41,026 nt of DNA from a bacterium. Its GTDB lineage: Bacteria; Bacteroidota; Bacteroidia; Chitinophagales; Saprospiraceae. The DNA lies in NCBI GenBank assembly GCA_024742755.1, contig JANSXW010000047.1, positions 1-41,026 on the forward strand, read 5' to 3'. Made by a program: the position numbers and the translations under genes. This document shows, one piece after another, positions 1 through 8,924 of the stretch (its first letter is position 1; each line of letters begins with the position of its first letter). Under the pieces are notes generated by a model. That model was given only the letters and a program-made list of their open reading frames with translations, was not told where the DNA came from and did no database searches.

Positions 1-28
1 ATGAACCCCGCTGAAATGCGGGGCAGGC

Positions 29-90
29 TCTGGCGTCATCTTTTTTAGCTTATTTGACCCGCCAAACGCGCTAAAAAAGATTTAGCCAGA
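29..90. repeat. Long imperfect inverted repeat upstream of mrpA
   Basis: Positions 38-49 and 70-81 form a perfect 12-bp inverted repeat (ATCTTTTTTAGC / GCTAAAAAAGAT). After a symmetric 3-nt interruption the pairing resumes at 29-34 / 85-90 (TCTGGC / GCCAGA). The arms are about 21 nt around a 20-nt loop. A separate perfect 6-bp hairpin (CCCCGC/GCGGGG) lies at 6-23. This may be a bidirectional terminator of a gene left of the window, or a regulatory hairpin ahead of mrp. No gene is visible in 1-222. Confidence 0.6.
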
Positions 91-222
91 ACCACAATTC
101 CTTGATTTTCATGACGAACCCGCTCCAAACATAGTCTAAAAAAGGCAGCCCCGTCCATTAAAACCGCTTCAATTAGAACATCTGCCCCATGGCATGCGCT
201 ATAGTTATGTATACCAAACTAT

Positions 223-2529
223 ATGACCATTCTATCTTGCATCCTGGCGGTAATCCTTGCTGGCTTCCTGTCTGCTTTTTTTTATGACAGGTACCGGAAT
301 ATAGTGCTGTCTGTCGTCTCTTTGCTTTTTCTGGGGATCATTGCCTACTTTGGCTCCCTGGCAGGGCCGGTACTGGAAGGGGCGACCCTCGTGCAGGAAG
401 TCATCTGGGTGGACAGCCTCAACATTCAACTTACCTTTCTGGTGGACGGGCTAAGTCTGTTTTTTGCCCTCCTTGTCACGGTTTTTGGGTTGCTGATCTT
501 TTTGTACGCCCACCGGTATATGAAAGACAGCCCTCAAATCAACCGGTTTGCTGCTTACCTGCTGTTATTCTCAGGCGCTATGCTCGGCCTGGTCCTCTCC
601 GCAAACCTGATTGGGCTGTTTGTGTTTTGGGAACTCACCAGCCTCAGCTCCTTTCTGCTCATTGGCTTCAACCATACAAACGAAGACTCAAGGAGGTCCG
701 CAAGGCAGGCCCTGTTGATCACGGCCGGCGGAGGGCTCGCGCTGATGGCGGGTTTGATTCTTTTGGAAATCGCTACCGGCAGCGGGTACAATCTGACGGA
801 GATATTAGCACAGCCTGAAGTGGTAGCCAACAGTGGATTGCAATCTGCTGCCATTATCCTTATCGCACTGGGCGCCATCACGAAATCCGCTCAGTTCCCT
901 TTCCATTTCTGGTTGCCCAATGCCATGGCCGCGCCTACCCCGGTAAGTGCATACCTGCATTCCGCAACCATGGTCAAAGCCGGTGTCTACCTGATTTTCC
1001 GGCTCAACCCCCTGTTTCAGGAAGCCATGCTCTGGCACCATCTGCTTGGAGGTGCCGGGGCGCTGACCATGACCTGGGGCGCACTGAAAGCCTTTCAGGA
1101 GGATGACCTCAAGCGCATCCTCGCCTACACGACCCTCAGTGCCCTGGGCATCCTGTTTATGATGATTGGGCTGGGTGGGGAAGCAGCGGTGAATGCAGCG
1201 ATGGTGTATGTCCTGGCCCACGCCCTTTACAAATGCGCCCTGTTCATGACCGCCGGCAATATCGACCACCAAACGGGCACGAGACGGATTTCGCAGTTAT
1301 CAGACCTGGGCCGGAAAATGCCGGTAACGGCAACGACGGTAGCGCTGGCGCTGGCCTCAATGGCTGGCGTGCTGCCTTTGCTGGGGTTTGTGGGGAAAGA
1401 ACTCTTGTACGATGCGCTCTACCATGCCGCCGATCCCATGGCAATGGTTTACCTGGCGCTGCTGTTTCTGGCCGGGGCCCTCTTTATGGCAGTGAGCGTG
1501 GATATTCTGTACAACGCATTTATCAAAACCGGCAAGCTCAGGGATCAGCCCATACGGGAGGGGCATCTGATGCTTATCCTTCCGCCGCTGTTACTGGCTG
1601 CAGTAAGCCTGCTGACGGGCATTGCCCCGGGATGGACGGTAGCGCCTCTGTTGAAATGGTCGGCCGCCAACATTCACGATTTTGCCCCCTCTATGCAACT
1701 GAAACTGTGGCACGGGTTCAACCTCGTATTCCTCCTGAGCTTAGCCACTTTGCTCAGCGGTGTGGGTTTGTACTTCCTGCGCAACTGGCTGCGGCAGTTC
1801 CAAAAACCGTCCTGGGCTTCAGCCGATTTCTGGTACGATCAGGCCATTGCCGGCAGCGAGTCGGTTGCGCAGTTCACAACGGGCGAAATTCAAAATGGCT
1901 ACCTGAGAAGGTATATTGCGACCGTTATCGTCACCTTCTCCATCCTGCTTTTGGCAGCAATGGCTCACGGGCAGGTTTTCCAGTCTTTATCAACTGCACC
2001 GCTGCTGAAGGGCTTGCAGATTTACGAGCTTGTGATTTTAGCGCTGATCGCTCTTGCCACAGGGTTTCTTTTCCGGGTCAGGTCCAGGCTGATTGTCACG
2101 GCGACATTTGGCATTATTGGATACAGCATTGCGTTGGCGTATACCCTTTTCAGCGCACCGGATGTGGCCATCACTCAGTTCCTGGCGGAAACCCTGACGC
2201 TGATATTGCTGATCCTGATTATTCACCGCCTGCCTTCCTATACCCTCAAAACACCGATTGCCCGGTTGAAATATCTCCCCGTAGCGATTTTGTTTGGGGC
2301 GATGATGGCGGTGACGGCCTACGTGATGCTGCTGCAGGAAAAAGATACAGGCTCCAAAGCCTATTTTCTCGAACAAAGCATCCCCAAAGGCAAAGGACAG
2401 AATGCGGTGAATGTGATCCTGGTGGACTTTCGTGCCCTCGACACCCTTGGAGAGATCACTGTGCTTACGGTCACGATGATTGGAATCATTGCCCTCCTCA
2501 AGTTCAAACCCAACAATAAAAAAGCATGA
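223..2529 (+). CDS. mrpA: Mrp Na+/H+ antiporter subunit A
   Basis: This is the large membrane subunit of the Mrp (Mnh/Sha) cation/proton antiporter, related to NuoL of complex I. It is 768 residues with about 20 hydrophobic segments. The proton-channel core covers about residues 60-480. It contains the conserved glutamate E137 in WELTSLSSF and lysines K221 and K252 in the KSAQFPFHFWLP and ATMVKAGVYL segments. The C-terminal third (about 590-765) matches the extra MrpA region (DUF4040/MbhE type). The length is normal for MrpA, and MrpB is a separate gene here. Its stop overlaps the mrpB start by 4 nt (ATGA). It opens a seven-gene operon. Cation selectivity (Na+ most likely) cannot be read from the sequence. 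Confidence 0.95.
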   Translation: MTILSCILAVILAGFLSAFFYDRYRNIVLSVVSLLFLGIIAYFGSLAGPVLEGATLVQEVIWVDSLNIQLTFLVDGLSLFFALLVTVFGLLIFLYAHRYMKDSPQINRFAAYLLLFSGAMLGLVLSANLIGLFVFWELTSLSSFLLIGFNHTNEDSRRSARQALLITAGGGLALMAGLILLEIATGSGYNLTEILAQPEVVANSGLQSAAIILIALGAITKSAQFPFHFWLPNAMAAPTPVSAYLHSATMVKAGVYLIFRLNPLFQEAMLWHHLLGGAGALTMTWGALKAFQEDDLKRILAYTTLSALGILFMMIGLGGEAAVNAAMVYVLAHALYKCALFMTAGNIDHQTGTRRISQLSDLGRKMPVTATTVALALASMAGVLPLLGFVGKELLYDALYHAADPMAMVYLALLFLAGALFMAVSVDILYNAFIKTGKLRDQPIREGHLMLILPPLLLAAVSLLTGIAPGWTVAPLLKWSAANIHDFAPSMQLKLWHGFNLVFLLSLATLLSGVGLYFLRNWLRQFQKPSWASADFWYDQAIAGSESVAQFTTGEIQNGYLRRYIATVIVTFSILLLAAMAHGQVFQSLSTAPLLKGLQIYELVILALIALATGFLFRVRSRLIVTATFGIIGYSIALAYTLFSAPDVAITQFLAETLTLILLILIIHRLPSYTLKTPIARLKYLPVAILFGAMMAVTAYVMLLQEKDTGSKAYFLEQSIPKGKGQNAVNVILVDFRALDTLGEITVLTVTMIGIIALLKFKPNNKKA

Positions 2530-2933
2530 AAACCCTGATTCTGGCGACCCTGCTGCGCGCACTGACTCCTTTGTTTATCAGTTTTGCCCTCTACATGTTT
2601 TTCAGGGGGCACGATAAACCGGGCGGCGGGTTCATAGCCGGGCTGATCGCTTCCATTCCCTTCATGCTGCACGCTATGGTCTTTGGGTACGAGCGGACAA
2701 GGCAGGTATTCAGGGTAAAGCCTACTGTACTGGCAGCGCTTGGTTTGCTTATGGCGCTTCTCAGCGGCTTTTTTGCGGTGCTGAAGGGCGAGCCGTACCT
2801 CACTTCGGCCTGGGTAACCCAGGAATTGCCTTTGGTGGGCAAAATCGGCACGCCCATCTTTTTTGACTTTGGCGTTTTGCTGGTGGTCTTTGGCGTGGTG
2901 TTGCAAATCACTTTTTTACTCACTGAGGAATAA
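2526..2933 (+). CDS. mrpB: Mrp antiporter subunit B
   Basis: A 135-residue membrane protein of the MnhB family with four hydrophobic segments. The family hallmark FRGHDKPGGGFIAGL lies at about residues 26-40. It is a structural subunit of the Mrp complex in the inner membrane. The ATG overlaps the mrpA stop (ATGA), so translation is probably coupled. Six nucleotides separate its stop from mrpC. Confidence 0.93.
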   Translation: MKTLILATLLRALTPLFISFALYMFFRGHDKPGGGFIAGLIASIPFMLHAMVFGYERTRQVFRVKPTVLAALGLLMALLSGFFAVLKGEPYLTSAWVTQELPLVGKIGTPIFFDFGVLLVVFGVVLQITFLLTEE

Positions 2934-2939
2934 CAACTT

Positions 2940-3290
2940 ATGAACCTGATTATATCCCTTATTATTGGCGTTTTGTTTTCGGCGAGCCTGTTTCTGATGT
3001 TCCAGAAAAGCTTCTTCAAGCTGATCATCGGGGTCATCCTGTTTGGCTATGCCACGACCTTTTTCCTCTTCACCGTTGGAGGGGTGACCAAAAATGCGCC
3101 CCCACTGCTCAACGAGGCAGCAATAGCTGTAGACCAACTTGCCGACCCTTTGCCGCAGGCACTGACCCTGACGGCCATCGTGATCAGCATTGGCGTGCAA
3201 TTGTTCGTGATTGTGCTGCTGAAAAAAGTATACGAGGAAGTAGGAACTGAAGATTTGGATGAACTCAATACAACCGACAGAATAAAGTGA
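2940..3290 (+). CDS. mrpC: Mrp antiporter subunit C
   Basis: A 116-residue NuoK-like subunit with three membrane segments. It has the MrpC signatures LIIGVILFGYATTFFLF and DPLPQALTLTAIVIS (about residues 62-76). MrpC sits between MrpA and MrpD in the complex. Its TGA overlaps the GTG start of mrpD (GTGA). The C-terminal 15 residues are polar, which is usual for the family. Confidence 0.93.
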   Translation: MNLIISLIIGVLFSASLFLMFQKSFFKLIIGVILFGYATTFFLFTVGGVTKNAPPLLNEAAIAVDQLADPLPQALTLTAIVISIGVQLFVIVLLKKVYEEVGTEDLDELNTTDRIK

Positions 3291-4804
3291 CCGATACCAT
3301 TCCCACATTACTGCTCTTTCCGCTGTGGGTGTTGCTCACGGCTTTCATCTTTTGCGTTCTCTCCTGGCAGCGGGCAAAGGTTCAGTCCGCTATTGCGATA
3401 GTCGCAGGGTTCCTGTACCTGGCAACAGCGGCAGGCTTGTTTATGGAAGTGTACCAAAACGGCATTCAGGTCATACAGATTGGCAACTGGCCTGCTCCGT
3501 TTGGCATCACCCTGGTTGCGGACTTACTGGCAGCGGGTATGGTGCTCATTTCTGCCGTGGTTGCCTTTGCCATCATTCTGTATTCCCTGCAGGACCTATC
3601 AGCAGAGCGCAAAAAGAAGGGCTTTTACCCGGTCCTGCTCGTGATGATGTTTGGCGTTTGCGGCTCTTTTCTGACGGGCGATATTTTCAACCTCTACGTT
3701 TGGTTTGAAGTCATGCTGGTGGCTTCTTTCGTGCTCATCGTTTTGGGCAACAGCAAAAAACAGCTGGAGGGCGCCGTCAAGTATGTCACCCTGAGCTTTA
3801 TCTCTTCGGGCTTTCTGCTTACCGGGTCAGCTATCCTGTATAAATTAACCGGCACCCTGAACATGGCTGATCTGTCTGTGGCGATTGCTCAGCACCCCAA
3901 TCAGGAGCTGATTACGGTCTCTGCCGTGTTTTTTCTTACCGGGTTCGGCATCAAGGCCGCCCTGTTCCCGTTTTTTTCCTGGCTGCCTGCCTCCTACCCC
4001 ACTCCGCCCATATCGGTGGTTGGGCTGATGGCGGGGTTGCTGACCAAAGTCGGGGTGTATGCCCTGATCCGGTTTTTCACCCTGCTCTATACGCACGATC
4101 TGCCTGTCACGCATTCCGTGCTGCTGGTGCTTGCCGGCCTCACGATGTTTTTTGGGGTGTTAGGGGCTATTGCTCAGCGCAACTTCAAAAAAATCCTCTC
4201 TTTTCATATTGTCAGCCAAATCGGTTATATGATCATGGGGCTGGCACTGTTTACTCCGCTGGCTATTGCCGGTTCCATCTTTTACATCATCCACCATATT
4301 CTGGTCAAAACCAACTTGTTCCTGATCAGCGGGATTGTCAAAATCACCAACGGGCATTACGCTTTGAGCAAACTGGGAGGAGTATATGACCGCTACCCTT
4401 TCGTCACAGTCCTGTTTGCCGTTTCTGCCTTTTCGCTGGCGGGCATTCCGCCCCTTTCGGGTTTCTGGGGCAAGTTCATACTGGCGAAGGCGGGCCTGGA
4501 GTCCGAGGCGTACGTTATCGTTGCGGTCTCCCTGCTGGTTGGGCTGTTGACGCTCTTTTCCATGAGCAAAATCTGGGTATCCGTATTTTGGTCTGCAACA
4601 CCTGAATCCGATAGCAATCTACCTCAACTTGATGGTCGAACGCTATTCCGACGTTATTACTGCCTGCTGCTTGCTTCAGTTTTCCTGACCCTTTGCACGC
4701 TGGGCATTAGCTTTTACCCTGACTTTTTGATCTCCTTTTCGGAGCAGGCCGCCGGGCAATTGCTCAACCCGGATTCCTACATTAATGCTGTACTAAACCA
4801 ATAA
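3287..4804 (+). CDS. mrpD: Mrp antiporter subunit D
   Basis: The second large antiporter-like subunit (NuoM/NuoN-related), 505 residues with about 14 membrane segments. The conserved glutamate E141 is in NLYVWFEVML. Lysines K223 (GFGIKAALFPFFSWLP) and K254 (GLLTKVGVYAL) are at the expected sites of the proton path. The start is GTG inside the GTGA overlap with the mrpC stop. No upstream ATG gives better coupling. mrpE follows after 3 nt. Confidence 0.94.
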   Translation: MTDTIPTLLLFPLWVLLTAFIFCVLSWQRAKVQSAIAIVAGFLYLATAAGLFMEVYQNGIQVIQIGNWPAPFGITLVADLLAAGMVLISAVVAFAIILYSLQDLSAERKKKGFYPVLLVMMFGVCGSFLTGDIFNLYVWFEVMLVASFVLIVLGNSKKQLEGAVKYVTLSFISSGFLLTGSAILYKLTGTLNMADLSVAIAQHPNQELITVSAVFFLTGFGIKAALFPFFSWLPASYPTPPISVVGLMAGLLTKVGVYALIRFFTLLYTHDLPVTHSVLLVLAGLTMFFGVLGAIAQRNFKKILSFHIVSQIGYMIMGLALFTPLAIAGSIFYIIHHILVKTNLFLISGIVKITNGHYALSKLGGVYDRYPFVTVLFAVSAFSLAGIPPLSGFWGKFILAKAGLESEAYVIVAVSLLVGLLTLFSMSKIWVSVFWSATPESDSNLPQLDGRTLFRRYYCLLLASVFLTLCTLGISFYPDFLISFSEQAAGQLLNPDSYINAVLNQ

Positions 4805-4807
4805 AAT

Positions 4808-5314
4808 ATGGTCATACTGATCAACCTGTTCGTCGCTGTGCTAATGACCTGGTTTACCCAGACCATCTATCCCGGCATTCCCAATAGTGGATTTGCCACC
4901 CTGCTGCTGTTTGCCGGCTGGAATGCCCTGCTGTGGCTGCTCACCTATTTTCTAAGTGAGCATTCTTTCCACCGGTCGCGGCAGATTGGCTCCCTCGTCC
5001 TCTTTTACCTGAAAGAACTCCTTACCGCTTCCCTGCGCGTCGCTTACGAGGTGCTCACCCCGCAGGACCATATGCAGCCTGCGGTGATCGCCATCCCCCT
5101 GGAGGCCAAGACCGATTTCGAAATCACCCTGCTGGCCAACTTCATCACCCTGACACCAGGCACGCTGAGCATTGATGTCTCCAAAGACCGGAAGATCCTT
5201 TACGTACATGAGGTCTACGTAAAGGCAGGAGATACAGAAAAAGTAAAGCGTCAGATCAAGGAAGGGTTTGAGAAAAAAATCCTGAAAATCACCAGAAATC
5301 CGAATCAGATATGA
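4808..5314 (+). CDS. mrpE: Mrp antiporter subunit E
   Basis: A 168-residue MnhE-family protein. Two or three N-terminal membrane segments are followed by a soluble domain with the family motif [17 protein letters not shown] (about residues 109-125). It is a subunit of the Mrp complex and has no complex I counterpart. Its stop overlaps the mrpF ATG by 4 nt. The lysine-rich C-terminus is probably cytoplasmic. Confidence 0.92.
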   Translation: MVILINLFVAVLMTWFTQTIYPGIPNSGFATLLLFAGWNALLWLLTYFLSEHSFHRSRQIGSLVLFYLKELLTASLRVAYEVLTPQDHMQPAVIAIPLEAKTDFEITLLANFITLTPGTLSIDVSKDRKILYVHEVYVKAGDTEKVKRQIKEGFEKKILKITRNPNQI

Positions 5315-5601
5315 GCCTTTTCACCACCGCAGCTTACATCTCCATTGCCATCATCAGTGTCAGTACGATACTGACGCTGGTGCGATTTTTTAAGGGGCCG
5401 AGCCTGCCCGACCGGGTCATTTCACTCGATGTATTTTCGGCGAATCTTCTTGCCGTGCTCGCAATTTACTCTGTGCTGTCTGAGGAGAAAGCCTATCTGA
5501 ATGTGGCCCTTATCATGTCGCTGATTGCCTTTGTGGGCACGATGACTTTTGCTTACTACCTGGTTCAAAAACGGGAAAAATCTAAGAATTATGATCAATG
5601 A
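5311..5601 (+). CDS. mrpF: Mrp antiporter subunit F
   Basis: A 96-residue, three-helix MnhF-family subunit. It has the characteristic stretch RFFKGPSLPDRVISLDVFS (about residues 26-44), including the conserved Asp-Arg pair. It starts in an ATGA overlap with mrpE and its 3' end overlaps mrpG by 11 nt, as is common for mrpF/mrpG. Confidence 0.92.
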   Translation: MSLFTTAAYISIAIISVSTILTLVRFFKGPSLPDRVISLDVFSANLLAVLAIYSVLSEEKAYLNVALIMSLIAFVGTMTFAYYLVQKREKSKNYDQ

Positions 5602-5956
5602 TCTGTTCAGTGCCGCGTTTATGCTTGCCGGCTCACTCTTTATGCTCATTGCCAGTATGGGCATGGTTAAGTTCCCGGACTTCTACATCCGCAATTCTGC
5701 CAGTACGAAAGCCGTAGTTTTGGGCGTTTTGCTGATTCTGCTGGGCGTTGGCATCCACTACAACGATACGATGATCTTTGTTGAGATTTTTGCCATCCTC
5801 CTTTTCATTTTCCTGATTGCGCCCCTCGCGGCCCATATTGTATCCCGGGCGGCGGTCATCACGGAGGTAGGGTTCTGGGAAAAGACCGACCTCAAAGAGC
5901 TTGAGGGCTATAAGAAAGAGCAGGATAAAGAAGCTAAAGTCACAAAAGTGGAGTAA
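5591..5956 (+). CDS. mrpG: Mrp antiporter subunit G
   Basis: An MnhG-family subunit with three membrane helices and the motif MVKFPDFYIRNSASTKA early in the protein. I place the start at the ATG at 5591 (121 residues). The frame is open further upstream, to an ATG at 5549, but that would add 14 polar residues read within mrpF. MnhG proteins begin just before the first helix. The C-terminus is charged. The stop codon lies inside the operon terminator hairpin. Confidence 0.9.
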   Translation: MINDLFSAAFMLAGSLFMLIASMGMVKFPDFYIRNSASTKAVVLGVLLILLGVGIHYNDTMIFVEIFAILLFIFLIAPLAAHIVSRAAVITEVGFWEKTDLKELEGYKKEQDKEAKVTKVE

Positions 5957-5987
5957 TCCCAAAAGGGTTACTCCACCATTTGTTTTT
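5948..5987 (+). terminator. Rho-independent terminator of the mrp operon
   Basis: A 12-bp stem (GTGGAGTAA-CCC / GGG-TTACTCCAC) has one bulged T at 5957 and an AAAA loop at 5961-5964. It is followed by CATTTGTTTTT. The left arm contains the mrpG stop codon. The hairpin also lies just past the stop of the minus-strand dipeptidase, so it may stop transcription from both sides. Confidence 0.8.
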
Positions 5988-5999
5988 GTCGTTCGCGCC

Positions 6000-7385
6000 C
6001 TACTTCAAATCCGCGTAGTGCGCGAAAAAGTAGGGGATCGTCTCAATGCCTTTGTAAAAATTGAACAGCCCGTAGTGCTCATTGGGCGAGTGGATGGCGT
6101 CGCTGTTGAGCCCAAAGCCCATCAGGACACTCTTTGCATCCAACACCTGCTCAAACAAGGCCACGATAGGAATGCTGCCCCCTTCCCGGGTGGGAATGGG
6201 CGTCTTGCCGAATGCCTGTTCCATCGCTTTGGAAGCTGCCTTGTACTCCGGTGTATCGGTTGGCGTGACGGCCGGCTCGCCGCCGTGGTGGGGCGTAACG
6301 GTAACTTTCACAGAAGCCGGGGCTATGCTTTCAAAGTGCTGCTTAAACAACTGCGTGATTTTCTCCGGGTCCTGATTGGGCACCAGGCGCATGCTGATCT
6401 TCGCATTGGCTTTGGAAGGCAGCACCGTCTTCGCCCCTTCTCCAATGTAACCGCCCCATATGCCGTTGACATCCAGCGTTGGCCGGATGGACACGCGCTC
6501 CAAAGGCGTATAGCCCGCTTCGCCCTGTACCTCCCCGATGGCGAGGTCTTTTTTGTACTTTTCCAAATCAAATGGGGCTTCGTTCAGCTTCCTGCGCTCT
6601 GCCTCAGACAATTCCACCACGTCATCGTAAAATCCGGGAATCGCAATGTGCTTACGGTCGTCCATCAAAGCGCTGACCATATCGCAGAGTACATTGATCG
6701 GATTGGCTACGCCGCCACCGTACACGCCTGAGTGCAGGTCGCGGTTGGGGCCCACCACCTCCACTTCGAGGTAGCTCAGGCCACGGAGCCCAACGGTTAT
6801 GGAGGGTACATCATTGGCGATGATGGAGGTATCTGAAATCAGAATCGTATCACACTTCAGTTTTTCTTTATTCTCCCGGCAGAAGATACCGAGATTGGCA
6901 GAGCCCACTTCCTCTTCACCCTCGATCATAAACTTGATGTTGCAAGGCAGTGCATCCTGTGCCATCATCGCCTCAAAGGCTTTGACATGCATGAAAAACT
7001 GCCCCTTGTCATCACAGGCACCCCGGGCGTAAATCGCGCCATCCGGGTGCGCTTCCGTTTTTTTGATAACGGGCTCGAAGGGCGGGGATTCCCAAAGGTC
7101 AACCGGATCGGGCGGTTGCACATCGTAGTGACCGTAAATGAGTACGGTGGGCTTTGCGGGATCGATCATTTTCTCCGCATAAACGATGGGATAACCAGCG
7201 GTAGGGCAAACCTCCACGCTGTCGGCGCCGGCTTTGCGAAGGCTTTCGGCTACGAAATCGGCCGTCTTCAGTACATCCTCCCTGTAGGCAGGGTCTGCAC
7301 TGACGGAAGGGATGCGCAACAGATCCAGAAGCTCGTCCAGAAAGCGGTCCTTGTTTTGCTGAATATAGTCTTGTACAGCTTGCAT
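6000..7385 (-). CDS. M20-family metallodipeptidase (CNDP/DUG1-like)
   Basis: A cytosolic di-zinc peptidase of 461 residues, the usual length for the non-specific dipeptidase group of family M20. Expected catalytic residues are visible: H86 and D88 in GHYDVQ, bridging D125 in RGACDDKG, base E158 and ligand E159 in EGEEEVGS, D185 in LISDTS, and H432 in AIHSPNEH. The lid/dimerisation domain covers about residues 200-320. There is no signal peptide. It follows nhaA on the same strand, but a hairpin and its own promoter-like box lie between, so it is probably transcribed separately. The exact substrate is not determinable. Confidence 0.93.
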   Translation of the reverse strand: MQAVQDYIQQNKDRFLDELLDLLRIPSVSADPAYREDVLKTADFVAESLRKAGADSVEVCPTAGYPIVYAEKMIDPAKPTVLIYGHYDVQPPDPVDLWESPPFEPVIKKTEAHPDGAIYARGACDDKGQFFMHVKAFEAMMAQDALPCNIKFMIEGEEEVGSANLGIFCRENKEKLKCDTILISDTSIIANDVPSITVGLRGLSYLEVEVVGPNRDLHSGVYGGGVANPINVLCDMVSALMDDRKHIAIPGFYDDVVELSEAERRKLNEAPFDLEKYKKDLAIGEVQGEAGYTPLERVSIRPTLDVNGIWGGYIGEGAKTVLPSKANAKISMRLVPNQDPEKITQLFKQHFESIAPASVKVTVTPHHGGEPAVTPTDTPEYKAASKAMEQAFGKTPIPTREGGSIPIVALFEQVLDAKSVLMGFGLNSDAIHSPNEHYGLFNFYKGIETIPYFFAHYADLK

Positions 7386-7394
7386 AGGCTTAGT

Positions 7395-7425
7395 ATTTGG
7401 CGGGTTGGTTAACGCGCCAAATGTA
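7395..7425 (-). promoter_or_regulatory. Putative promoter with operator-like inverted repeat
   Basis: On the minus strand, TACATTTG (7425-7418) matches the Bacteroidota -7 element TAnnTTTG. It lies 32 nt upstream of the dipeptidase ATG. A perfect 8-bp inverted repeat, ATTTGGCG (7395-7402) / CGCCAAAT (7415-7422), overlaps it. This could be an operator or a 5'-UTR hairpin. No clear -33 element was recognised. Confidence 0.4.
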
Positions 7426-7428
7426 AGG

Positions 7429-7469
7429 AAAAAACGGGAACAGATCAGGCCGTTTCGTCCTGGCCTGAT
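7429..7469 (-). terminator. Possible nhaA terminator
   Basis: A perfect 8-bp stem ATCAGGCC (7444-7451) / GGCCTGAT (7462-7469) has a 10-nt loop and contains the nhaA stop codon. On the minus strand a run of six T (7434-7429) follows nine nucleotides after the stem. That spacing is longer than ideal, so termination efficiency is uncertain. Confidence 0.45.
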
Positions 7470-8812
7470 GCTGCAACGGACTCCAGTTCCTCTTCGAGCG
7501 CTTCCCGGAGAGAATAGTGCAGGAGCAGATATCCTGATGAAGCTGCCACAATAGAGCCAATCAGTATGCCTAGTTTAGCCTGGGTCAGCAAAGCTGATGC
7601 TTCAAGAGCAAGGTTGGAAATAAAAAGCGCCATGGTGAAACCGATGCCGCCCAACAGGCCCAGCCCGGCCATCTGCACCCAGCCCGTTCGCAGGGGCAGG
7701 TCGGCAATCCTCAGCTTTACAGCAAGCCATGAAAAAAGAACAATCCCGATCACCTTTCCAAAAAGCAGTGATACTGCAATATTCATAAACAGGGGCTGAC
7801 TAAACACCTCACCACTACCACTGATTTTGATTCCGGCATTGGCCAGGGCAAAAAGCGGCATCACAAAGAATGCGACAAACTCATTCAGCTGATATTCCAG
7901 CCGCTGCAGCGGTGGAAGCACGGAGCGGGCGCGGTTTCTCAGGTCCTGCAACTGATGCAGCTCAGGATCGGGGATGAATGGCCCGCCCCCGTCCGCCTTT
8001 TCCATCCTGAATTCATCCAGGAAGTTCTCAATACGGTCGGCAAACCGGCGGGCGCGGAGCTTATTGGTTGCTGGCACGGCCATGGCTACCAACACCCCGG
8101 CAATCGTTGGATGAATGCCCGATTTAAACATATAATACCATACGCCCAGCCCTCCCAAAAGGTATACCCAGTTGCGTTTGATGCTGAACATATGGTTGCA
8201 CAGAAACAAAAATGCCAGAATCCCTCCCGACATCGCAAGGGCACCCCAGTGGACTTCGTGAGAATAAAATACGGTGATGACGAAAATAGCCCCCAGGTCA
8301 TCTACAATGGCAAAGGCGGTCAGAAAGACCTTCATCCCAAGCGGCACCCGGCTGCCCAGCAAGGAAAGTATACCGATAGAAAAGGCAATGTCCGTCGCCA
8401 TAGGTATGCCCCAGCCTTTCATGCCCGCGCCAGCGTCCTGAAGCAAAAAGAACAACCCCACCGGGACGACCATGCCGCCCACAGCAGCCAGCAGGGGCAA
8501 TGCGGCTTTACGCGGCGTGGACAATTCCCCGTCAATCACTTCCTTTTTTATTTCCAACCCTATCGTAAAGAAGAAAATCGCCATCAACCCGTCATTGACC
8601 CACAGCAGCAAGGGTTTTGAAAAGCTGTCTTCCCCAATGGAAATGCTTACCGGCGTGTCCCATAAGTCAAAATAGGCAAGAGCCAAAGGGGAGTTCGCCC
8701 ATACCAAAGCGACCACCGTGGACAGGATTAGCAATATCCCACTTGAAGACTCATTACGGATAAACTGTCGGAAAGGCGCGGTAATGGACTGAAGAAGTGT
8801 TTTAGGCTGCAT
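7445..8812 (-). CDS. nhaA: Na+/H+ antiporter NhaA
   Basis: An inner-membrane electrogenic Na+(Li+)/H+ exchanger, 455 residues with about 12 membrane segments. The ion-site aspartates are present: D171-D172 in AFAIVDDLGAI (equivalent to D163/D164 of E. coli NhaA) and D141 in MATDIAFSIG (equivalent to D133). The N-terminus FIRNESSSGILLIL is typical. Compared with the E. coli protein (about 388 residues) it has a longer hydrophilic loop at about residues 255-300 and an acidic C-terminal tail, as in many Bacteroidota NhaA proteins. It lies in the same window as Mrp, which suggests a sodium-exposed (marine) lifestyle. Confidence 0.95.
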   Translation of the reverse strand: MQPKTLLQSITAPFRQFIRNESSSGILLILSTVVALVWANSPLALAYFDLWDTPVSISIGEDSFSKPLLLWVNDGLMAIFFFTIGLEIKKEVIDGELSTPRKAALPLLAAVGGMVVPVGLFFLLQDAGAGMKGWGIPMATDIAFSIGILSLLGSRVPLGMKVFLTAFAIVDDLGAIFVITVFYSHEVHWGALAMSGGILAFLFLCNHMFSIKRNWVYLLGGLGVWYYMFKSGIHPTIAGVLVAMAVPATNKLRARRFADRIENFLDEFRMEKADGGGPFIPDPELHQLQDLRNRARSVLPPLQRLEYQLNEFVAFFVMPLFALANAGIKISGSGEVFSQPLFMNIAVSLLFGKVIGIVLFSWLAVKLRIADLPLRTGWVQMAGLGLLGGIGFTMALFISNLALEASALLTQAKLGILIGSIVAASSGYLLLHYSLREALEEELESVAASGQDETA

Positions 8813-8924
8813 GTAGCGATTGACGTGTTAATCAATTGATTTCCAATAATTTTGAATTGTCACTTATTGAACATGGAAATCAAACCCCATGTTCTAACAG
8901 TGAAATCAGTAAAAAAATCTTGAT
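8813..8924. promoter_or_regulatory. Divergent promoter region nhaA / baeRF gene
   Basis: This 112-nt AT-rich spacer separates two divergent genes. It contains a perfect 12-bp palindrome AATCAATTGATT (8830-8841) and, on the plus strand, TAATTTTG (8847-8854). The latter fits the TAnnTTTG -7 element and would place the start of transcription near 8861, ahead of the ATG at 8925. No convincing -33 element or nhaA promoter was identified. Confidence 0.4.
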
